Shown here: one piece after another, positions 57,537 to 64,000 of the stretch
How positions within the stretch are numbered: position 1 is the first letter of the stretch
How the letters are laid out: each line of letters opens with the position of its first letter
NCBI RefSeq assembly: GCF_029428675.1
Contig: NZ_JAJNEL010000001.1
Location: 5,456,001 to 5,520,000 of the forward strand
DNA from: Streptomyces sp. JH14
GTDB taxonomy: Bacteria; Actinomycetota; Actinomycetes; Streptomycetales; Streptomycetaceae
Direction of reading: 5' to 3'
DNA length: 64,000 nucleotides
Made by a program: the position numbers and the translations under genes
Notes under the pieces: generated by a model
What the model was told of the DNA's origin: nothing
Seen by the model: the letters and a program-made list of their open reading frames with translations, nothing else
Database searches by the model: none

Positions 57537-59090
57537 TTACGCTCCGGGTCCGCCCGCGGACGCCCGGCCGCTCAGTGAGTCCAGATCGCTCTTGCGTACC
57601 CGGATCACCAGCACCGCGGTGAGCAGGGCGAGAGCCGCCATGGCCACCGCTGCCGTGAACGCCGTCGAAATGCCCTGGACGAGCACCTCGTGCCCCCAAG
57701 GCGCGGGCAGCTCGTGCGACTTGGCGAATGCAGCCTGCTGCTCCGGCGTGGCCTGCGCCATGAACGACGGAATCTGCTTCTCCGCTTCGTTCCGGCTCGC
57801 TGTTCCGAAAACGGTCACCAGAATGGACAGCCCCAGCGAACCACCCACCTGCTGGCTCGCATTGAGCAGCCCGGATGCCGCGCCCGCCTCGTGCTGCGCA
57901 ACCCCGGAGACGGCGGTCAGGGTCAGCGTGACGAAGTTCAGCCCCATGCCGAAGCCGAACAGGAGCATCGGTCCCAGTACCCCGCTCACATAGGAGCTGT
58001 CGGGCGAGATGAACGTCTGCCAGAAGAGGCCGGTTCCGGTGAGTGCCGAGCCGGTGATCATGAACGGCTTGGGACCCAGCACCGGCAGCAGCCGCTGCGA
58101 CAGCCCCGCACCCGCGATGATCGCGACCGTCACGGGCAGGAAGGCCAGACCTGAAGCGATCGGGCTGTAGCCCAGGACGTTCTGCACGAACAGCACGATG
58201 AAGAAGAACATGCCGAGCATGGCGGCGGCCAGGCTGAGCATGACGAGGTACGTCCCCGACCGGTTGCGGTCGGCGAACAACCTCAGCGGGGTGATCGGTT
58301 CCTTCGCGCGCATCTCGATGAGTACGAATGCGGCGAGGAGTATCACCGCGGCGGCGAAGGACCCCACGGTGAGGGAGTCCCGCCAGCCCTCCTCGGAGGC
58401 CCGGATGAATCCGTACACCAGCGAGGCCATGCCGAGGGTCGAGGTCAGTGCGCCCGAGACGTCGAAGCGGCCGGGATGCCTCTGGGACTCACTTATGTAG
58501 ACGGGGGCCAGTACCGCGATCAGCACACCGATCGGTACGTTGACGAAGAAGACCCAGCGCCAGTCGAGCCATTCGGTGAGCATTCCGCCGGCCAGCAGGC
58601 CGATTGCGCCGCCACCCGCCGAGACGGCGGCAAAGACTCCGAACGCGCGGTTCCGCTCGGGGCCTTCGGGGAACGTGGTGGTGATGAGGGCCAGTGATGT
58701 CGGTGAGGCGATGGCCCCGCCGACGCCCTGGAGAGCCCGGGCCGCGAGCAACTGCCAGGGCTCCTGGGCCAGTCCGCCCAGCAGTGAGGCGAAGGTGAAG
58801 ACCAGGATTCCGGTGATGAAGACCCGGCGGCGGCCGAGGATGTCACCGGCCCGGCCACCGAGCAGGAGCAGGCCGCCGAAGGTGAGCGTGTAGGCGCTGA
58901 GCACCCAGGACAGATCGGTGGTGGAGAAACTGAGCGCGTCCTGGATGTGCGGCAGCGCGATGTTGACGATCGTGGCATCCAGCACAACCATCAACTGACA
59001 TGCGGCGATGACCGTGAGAGCGATCCCCCGTCGCCCCTGCCGCCGAGCCGCGCCCGGCGGAGTCTGCGCTTCTAACTGAGAGGTTGTCAC
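57537..59090 (-). CDS. MFS transporter, DHA2 (EmrB/QacA) family
   Basis: A 517-residue drug exporter of the 14-helix DHA2 family. Motif A-like GGRAGDILGRRRVF follows TM2, and motif D1-type MVVLDATIVNIALPHIQDAL is in the first segment, with GASPTSLAL-like ASPTSLALITTTF after TM5. GTG 59090 has GGGGGA upstream. It is divergent from a TetR gene and has two palindromic operators in the spacer, so it is probably repressed by that TetR and induced by its own substrate. The substrate is unknown. No biosynthesis genes are near. Confidence 0.94.
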   Translation of the reverse strand: MTTSQLEAQTPPGAARRQGRRGIALTVIAACQLMVVLDATIVNIALPHIQDALSFSTTDLSWVLSAYTLTFGGLLLLGGRAGDILGRRRVFITGILVFTFASLLGGLAQEPWQLLAARALQGVGGAIASPTSLALITTTFPEGPERNRAFGVFAAVSAGGGAIGLLAGGMLTEWLDWRWVFFVNVPIGVLIAVLAPVYISESQRHPGRFDVSGALTSTLGMASLVYGFIRASEEGWRDSLTVGSFAAAVILLAAFVLIEMRAKEPITPLRLFADRNRSGTYLVMLSLAAAMLGMFFFIVLFVQNVLGYSPIASGLAFLPVTVAIIAGAGLSQRLLPVLGPKPFMITGSALTGTGLFWQTFISPDSSYVSGVLGPMLLFGFGMGLNFVTLTLTAVSGVAQHEAGAASGLLNASQQVGGSLGLSILVTVFGTASRNEAEKQIPSFMAQATPEQQAAFAKSHELPAPWGHEVLVQGISTAFTAAVAMAALALLTAVLVIRVRKSDLDSLSGRASAGGPGA

Positions 59091-59112
59091 TATGGATCCC
59101 CCACAAGTGAAT

Positions 59113-59134
59113 TAGTGAACGGAAGCGTTCACTG
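59113..59134. promoter_or_regulatory. TetR-type operator 1
   Basis: TAGTGAACG-GAA-GCGTTCACTG, matching operator 2 at 20 of 22 positions. It lies 23 bp upstream of the MFS start, where binding would block its promoter. Confidence 0.7.
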
Positions 59135-59160
59135 TCTCGGCAACGGTAGTGAGTCCCCGT

Positions 59161-59182
59161 CAGTGAACGCAAGCGTTCACTG
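59161..59182. promoter_or_regulatory. TetR-type operator 2
   Basis: A perfect 22-bp palindrome: CAGTGAACGC, AA, GCGTTCACTG. Its centre is 48 bp from that of operator 1. Both lie between the MFS and TetR genes. Confidence 0.75.
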
Positions 59183-59324
59183 AAGCTGCCGCTGCCGGGC
59201 TGCCCGCGGAATCGCCCGGCCGGGTCTGCCCGGTCCGGCACCGATCGGTTCCGATGTGTCATGTTCCGCCCGGACGTCCTGAATCCGCCTCGACGTCCCG
59301 GCCCGTCCCGATGGAGAAAAGCTG

Positions 59325-59951
59325 ATGGTTACCTCGCACTCGGGGGCCGCCGCTCGGCCGCCGATGGCGTCGCTGCGCCGCCGCGGGCCCGTACTGGAAC
59401 GCGCGATCCTCGATGCCGCCCTGGAACAGCTGAGCACGGTGGGCTGGAACGGGCTGACCATGGAGGGCGTTGCCGCCGGGGCCCAGACAGGGAAGGCCGC
59501 GGTCTACCGGCGATGGCCCTCGAAGGAGGATCTGGTGGTCGACGCGTTGCAGGCGGCACTGCCGCCGCTGGCCGAGGCGCCCGACTTCGGCAGCGTGCGC
59601 GAAGATCTCTACCACCTCTGCCGGAGGCTGCGCGACGCCATGTTCTCGAAGCCCGGATGCGCGCTGCGCTCCGTACTTCACGAGTGCGACGCACACGCCG
59701 CCGAGCGGTTCCAGTCGGTGATCCTCAAAGGAGTGATCCAGCCGTCCACCGCGCTCTTCCGGGAGGTCGTCGACCGAGGAATCAGGCGGGGCGACGTCCG
59801 CTCCGACGCGACGGACGCGCTGACCCTCGAAGTGATTCCCGCGATGATGATGTACCGCAGCAAGGTGTGCGGCAGCGAATGGCCGGATGGCGAGATCGCC
59901 GAAATGATCGATCGGGTCGCGGTGCCGCTGCTCCGCTCCTCCGGCACCTGA
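59325..59951 (+). CDS. TetR-family transcriptional regulator
   Basis: A 208-residue TetR repressor. The helix-turn-helix lies at about residues 22-70 (LERAILDAALEQLSTVGWNGLTMEGVA, then TGKAAVYRRWPSKEDLVVDAL). The C-terminal ligand-binding part resembles TetR_C_16-like domains of exporter regulators. ATG 59325 has GGAGAAAA upstream. The gene is divergent from the MFS exporter, with two copies of a palindrome between them. It is the likely repressor of both; its inducer is unknown. Confidence 0.94.
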   Translation: MVTSHSGAAARPPMASLRRRGPVLERAILDAALEQLSTVGWNGLTMEGVAAGAQTGKAAVYRRWPSKEDLVVDALQAALPPLAEAPDFGSVREDLYHLCRRLRDAMFSKPGCALRSVLHECDAHAAERFQSVILKGVIQPSTALFREVVDRGIRRGDVRSDATDALTLEVIPAMMMYRSKVCGSEWPDGEIAEMIDRVAVPLLRSSGT

Positions 59952-60068
59952 GCGCGACGGCCGGCGGCCGGTCCGTGGACGTTCCGTCGGCGTGGCGTCA
60001 CCGACGGAGAGCGGTCCGGCGCCCCGGGGTGTTCTCGGCGTCCCCGTCGGCGTAACCTGGCTGGCGCC

Positions 60069-60779
60069 ATGCCGTACGAACCACCCACGCACACCGTCGA
60101 GCGCTCACTGCGCGCTACCACCGGTGCCAAGACCGTCGCCGGTGTCGACGAGGTCGGTCGCGGAGCGTGGGCGGGACCGGTCACCGTGTGTGCGGCCGTC
60201 ACCGGCCTCCGCAAGCCTCCCGCCGGGCTCACCGACTCCAAGCTGATCAGCCCCAAGCGCCGCGCCGAACTGGCGCCGCTGCTCGAGGAATGGGTCACCG
60301 CCTTCGGTCTCGGAGACGCCTCGCCGCAGGAGATCGACGACCTGGGGATGACCGCGGCCCTGCGCCTCGCGGCTGTGCGCGCCCTCGACGCGCTGCCCGT
60401 GCGCCCCGACGCGGTGATACTCGATGGCAAGCACGACTACCTCGGAGAGCCCTGGACGGTCAGGACCGTCATCAAGGGCGACCAGTCCTGTGTCGCGGTC
60501 GCGGCCGCCTCGGTGATCGCGAAGGTCCGCAGAGACGCGAGGATGGCCGAACTGGGCGCGGAATCGGGGGAGTACACAGACTTCGCCTTCGACGCCAACG
60601 CCGGCTACCCGTCCCCCGTGCACAGGGCCGCGCTGGAGGCGCTGGGGCCCACGCCCTACCACCGCCTCTCGTGGTCCTACCTCGACGCGCTGCCCCGGTG
60701 GCAGCACCTGAAGAAGGTTCGCATTTCCGCCGAGGCGGCTGCACTGGAAAGCGGGGGCCAGCTCGGCTTCGACTTCTGA
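60069..60779 (+). CDS. rnhB: Ribonuclease HII
   Basis: A 236-residue RNase HII that nicks RNA-DNA hybrids and single ribonucleotides in DNA. The active-site Asp and Glu are in GVDEVGRG (Asp27, Glu28); other acidic ligands are in ILDGKHD and RDARM-type segments (SVIAKVRRDARM). The DSKLISPKRR motif binds the hybrid. The protein is of usual length. ATG 60069 follows TAACCT by 10 nt and lacks a good Shine-Dalgarno. A conserved hypothetical follows. Confidence 0.95.
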   Translation: MPYEPPTHTVERSLRATTGAKTVAGVDEVGRGAWAGPVTVCAAVTGLRKPPAGLTDSKLISPKRRAELAPLLEEWVTAFGLGDASPQEIDDLGMTAALRLAAVRALDALPVRPDAVILDGKHDYLGEPWTVRTVIKGDQSCVAVAAASVIAKVRRDARMAELGAESGEYTDFAFDANAGYPSPVHRAALEALGPTPYHRLSWSYLDALPRWQHLKKVRISAEAAALESGGQLGFDF

Positions 60780-60839
60780 TCGCGCATTTGTACCCACCCG
60801 CTGACGCTCACGGCGTCAGCGTTTGATAGACAACCACTC

Positions 60840-61466
60840 ATGCCTCTCATCCCCGAGGAGCCTCAGATTCACGAGAGCGCCCAGGGTCCCCGCGTCACGC
60901 CGGCCGCAGGCCGCACCGCGTCGACCCCCCGTCCCGTACCCGGTCCGCGTTCCGCGGCCACGCCGCGCCCCGGTCGACCGGGCCCCGGTCCCGCACGGCC
61001 TGCGCCCCCGGCGCAGCGTCCGCACCCCACGCCCGGTCAGGCTCCTGCGGTCCGCTCGCACGAGCGTTCCACGCCGCAGATCCAGCTGATCCCGGCCTCG
61101 GCCGGCGGTGCACTCGACGCCGCCGACGAGGCGGTGGACCTGCTGCTCGACTCCGGACGCGCACCGGGCGACATCCTGGTGCTCACCACCGGTGAGCACC
61201 ACCCGTGGGCGACCCACGAACTCTCCTTCGGAGAGGCCGCCTACTGGGCCCAGCACGACGCCGGCGACGACGTCTTCTTCGCCGGAGCCGCGGCCGGGGA
61301 CCGGGTGAATGCCCGTCCCGTGGTGATCGTCGCGCTCAACGGTGAGGCCGATGACGCCGCCGCCCGTGCGCTGCCCCTCGCGCTGGAGCGCGCCGGAGCG
61401 CTGTTGATCGTCTGCGGTGACCCGCAGCGGATCAACACCGTCCTCGGCGTCGGCGTCGGCGTCTGA
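60840..61466 (+). CDS. Conserved hypothetical with UvrD C-terminal-like domain
   Basis: A 208-residue protein. The first 85 residues are Pro/Arg/Ala-rich and disordered. The rest (about 90-208) reads as an alpha/beta domain: LDAADEAVDLLLDSGRAPGDILVLTTGEHH, ARPVVIVALNGEADDAAARALPLALERAGALLIVCGDPQRIN. The pattern resembles the C-terminal part of UvrD-like helicases but without ATPase motifs. Found downstream of rnhB in Streptomyces as far as I recall. The function is unknown. ATG 60840 has no clear ribosome-binding site. Confidence 0.78.
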   Translation: MPLIPEEPQIHESAQGPRVTPAAGRTASTPRPVPGPRSAATPRPGRPGPGPARPAPPAQRPHPTPGQAPAVRSHERSTPQIQLIPASAGGALDAADEAVDLLLDSGRAPGDILVLTTGEHHPWATHELSFGEAAYWAQHDAGDDVFFAGAAAGDRVNARPVVIVALNGEADDAAARALPLALERAGALLIVCGDPQRINTVLGVGVGV

Positions 61467-61487
61467 CGGCACGCACGGCCGTGGTGA

Positions 61488-61513
61488 CCCGGCTGCCCGA
61501 CAGGGCGGCCGGG
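61488..61513. terminator. Hairpin between convergent genes
   Basis: CCCGGCTGCCC (61488-61498) and GGGCGGCCGGG (61503-61513) form an 11-bp stem with one G-U pair and a GACA loop, between the stops of two convergent genes. Confidence 0.65.
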
Positions 61514-61526
61514 CCCACGCCCCGGA

Positions 61527-62162
61527 TCAGCGGGCCGCGGTACGTCGCAGCGGCTCCACGGTGCCGCCGGCGGTGCGCAGGGGGTACGGGTCGTGGTCCG
61601 CAACCGTGTCGGCGAGCGCGGAGGGCGCGGACGTGGAACTGGGCCGACGGCCACCGCGGCCCTCGCCCAGCACCTGCCATCCGCCGTGGGTCAGCGTGAT
61701 GTACGCGCCGCACCGCAGGCCGTGCAGCGTGCAGGCGTCTCGCAGACCCCACATCCAGGCCCCGTCCTCCTCCGTCCACCGCTCGTCCCCGTCGCGGCAG
61801 TAGAGCAGTACCGCCGTCCGGACGGGCGTGCGGCGGCGCAGATCGTGCGGGATGACCCGGCGCAGATTCGACAGCAGTGCGTTGCGGAACTCCCAGCCGT
61901 CCGCGGCGACGGAGCGACGGGCGAAGGACGCACTGGCCGTCAGGCGTTCCTCATGGTCGAGCACGGCGACGACAGCGGTCGCCGGGGTCGGCCGGTGCCG
62001 GGTGTGCAGTCCGCTGACGACTTCGCGGGGGCTGCGCAGCAAGGGTATGCCCGCAGCGGCCCACTCGGCCGGTTCCAGCATTCTGGCAAGGCGGTTGGCG
62101 GAGTCGGCGGACACCGACGACGCCATCGAAGTGGCTGGGGACGGAGCGAATCCGAAGGTCAC
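61527..62162 (-). CDS. Conserved hypothetical
   Basis: A 211-residue protein with no recognised domain. It begins MTFGFAPSPATS; the middle part (SASFARRSVAADGWEFRNALLSNLRRVIPHDLRRRTPVRTAVLLYCRDGDERWTEEDGAWMWGLRDACT, given here as a region of about residues 80-150) looks like an alpha/beta domain. GTG 62162 has GGGAGGACC directly upstream, a strong ribosome-binding site that decides this start over the longer frame. It is convergent with the rnhB-side hypothetical. High third-position GC supports coding. Function unknown. Confidence 0.75.
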   Translation of the reverse strand: MTFGFAPSPATSMASSVSADSANRLARMLEPAEWAAAGIPLLRSPREVVSGLHTRHRPTPATAVVAVLDHEERLTASASFARRSVAADGWEFRNALLSNLRRVIPHDLRRRTPVRTAVLLYCRDGDERWTEEDGAWMWGLRDACTLHGLRCGAYITLTHGGWQVLGEGRGGRRPSSTSAPSALADTVADHDPYPLRTAGGTVEPLRRTAAR

Positions 62163-62379
62163 GGTCCTCCCTTCGCATACGCGCCCACGATGCGGGCAGG
62201 GTTGGGTGGGGGCGCACCGCAGCACAGCCCTTCCGGGCCGCGAAGGGACCGTGCGGGGAGCGAGTCCAATTCTCCCTGGCGTATCGGCAGGCGGCAACGA
62301 GCAATTGGCGAGGCTGACGGGAATCGGCCGGAATGATACGGATATCCCTGCCCACATCGTGGACGGGTGACGCTCCCTG
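62163..62379. other. Upstream region of the minus-strand hypothetical
   Basis: 217 bp between the hypothetical start and the recQ remnant. It contains a relatively AT-rich stretch (GGAATGATACGGATATCC at about 62330-62347) that may hold the promoter. I see no gene. Confidence 0.4.
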
Positions 62380-62586
62380 TCACGCCCGAACAGCGAGGAC
62401 CAGCGGAAACACCCCTTCCGCCCCGGCCCGGAGCGGCAGCTGGAATGCCACGGCCGATGTCCAGCCGGTGTCCGGGAGATCGTCCACGAGCAGCACCGGA
62501 CCCCTGGCCGCCGCCAACGCCCCGGCCGGCTCGCGCTCCACGACGAGCGCCTCGTGCAGAGCCCATACCCGCTGGGCGCTGTTGGC
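62380..62586 (-). pseudogene. recQ C-terminal remnant (PRTase-like domain end), inverted
   Basis: A 68-codon frame ending with a normal stop at 62380-62382 reads ANSAQRVWALHEALVV, then GPVLLVDDLPDTGWT, AGAEGVFPLVLAVRA. This is the C-terminal pattern of actinobacterial RecQ helicases, which end in a PRPP-binding-type VLLVDD-xxDTGWT motif. The part before residue 1 does not match and no proper start is seen, so it is a 3' remnant. It lies in the opposite orientation to the intact recQ beginning 230 bp away. A remnant of another phosphoribosyltransferase-like gene (ComF type) is the alternative. Confidence 0.65.
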
Positions 62587-62815
62587 CTGCGAGATCCGCA
62601 CCGCGGCTGCTCGGGGGCACCGAACCGGGAAGGCATGCACATCCTGGGCCACTTCGGGGCCCCGGCCCGTCCGAACGTGTCGGTCGGGGACGGTCGTGGC
62701 CGAGCACTCCGTTCCGGCCGTCCTCGATCGGTGTGGGGCCGGTGGACCGTTTGCGAGCCGGTTGTCACGCTGGGTGAGTTGGCTGATTGTCCTTGCCATC
62801 GGGTTCCATGGGGGC

Positions 62816-64000
<1,185 letters not shown>

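Overview
The window is a chromosomal segment of a very high-GC actinomycete, almost certainly a Streptomyces. The signs are strong G/C in third codon positions, frequent GTG starts, an actinobacterial SOS box at recA and lexA, the gluABCD-gluRK locus, the dapF-rshA-hflX order, and the lexA-nrdR-nrdJ block. From memory the order matches the core-chromosome region around recA to nrdJ of S. coelicolor, but no database comparison was made. I saw no rRNA, tRNA, CRISPR array, prophage or insertion sequence. The content is mostly vertically inherited core genome with a few accessory patches.

Layout. 1-5.5 kb: an Lhr-type helicase followed by a Nei/Fpg DNA glycosylase cut by the window edge, both on the minus strand. 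5.6-7.6 kb: an AraC regulator with azlC-azlD amino-acid exporter genes. 7.6-11.2 kb: small conserved genes, an AI-2E/PerM-type transporter and an SDR oxidoreductase. 11.3-13.3 kb: recA-recX under an SOS box. 13.4-17.4 kb: a conserved hypothetical, then a flavin monooxygenase and a cysteine dioxygenase-rhodanese pair preceded by an unannotated 28-residue cysteine-ended leader peptide. 17.5-24.5 kb: the gluABCD glutamate importer, the divergent gluR-gluK two-component system and a TAXI-type binding protein. 24.7-30.3 kb: miaB, a LigB-like gene, an MT0933-type antitoxin, miaA, a membrane protein and dapF. 30.4-38.5 kb: rshA, an M1 peptidase, hflX and two tandem paralogous trypsin-like lipoproteins. 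38.8-45.1 kb: a four-gene NRPS-independent siderophore (NIS) type operon. 45.1-52.1 kb: a DinG-like helicase, lexA, nrdR and nrdJ. 52.3-57.4 kb: TerD, DUF4937, a histidine phosphatase, an ADP-ribosylglycohydrolase and a DUF4173 membrane protein. 57.5-60 kb: an MFS exporter with a divergent TetR regulator and two palindromic operators. 60-64 kb: rnhB, two hypotheticals, a recQ C-terminal remnant and the 5' part of recQ.

How the genes work together. DNA repair and SOS genes dominate (nei, lhr, recA, recX, a DinG-like helicase, lexA, rnhB, recQ), with a LexA box at recA and another at lexA. nrdR and nrdJ supply deoxynucleotides and carry a pair of NrdR boxes. gluRK probably senses glutamate for gluABCD, and inverted copies of one motif sit in front of both units.

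The best candidates for something undescribed are four. First, the cysteine dioxygenase leader: its last codons are perfectly complementary (8 nt) to the Shine-Dalgarno of the dioxygenase gene, which fits a cysteine-responsive switch. Second, the NIS operon, which lacks a decarboxylase, a hydroxylase and an iron box. Third, an inverted recQ 3' remnant lying against recQ. Fourth, a strong 16-bp hairpin between two divergent genes with no gene that it would terminate.
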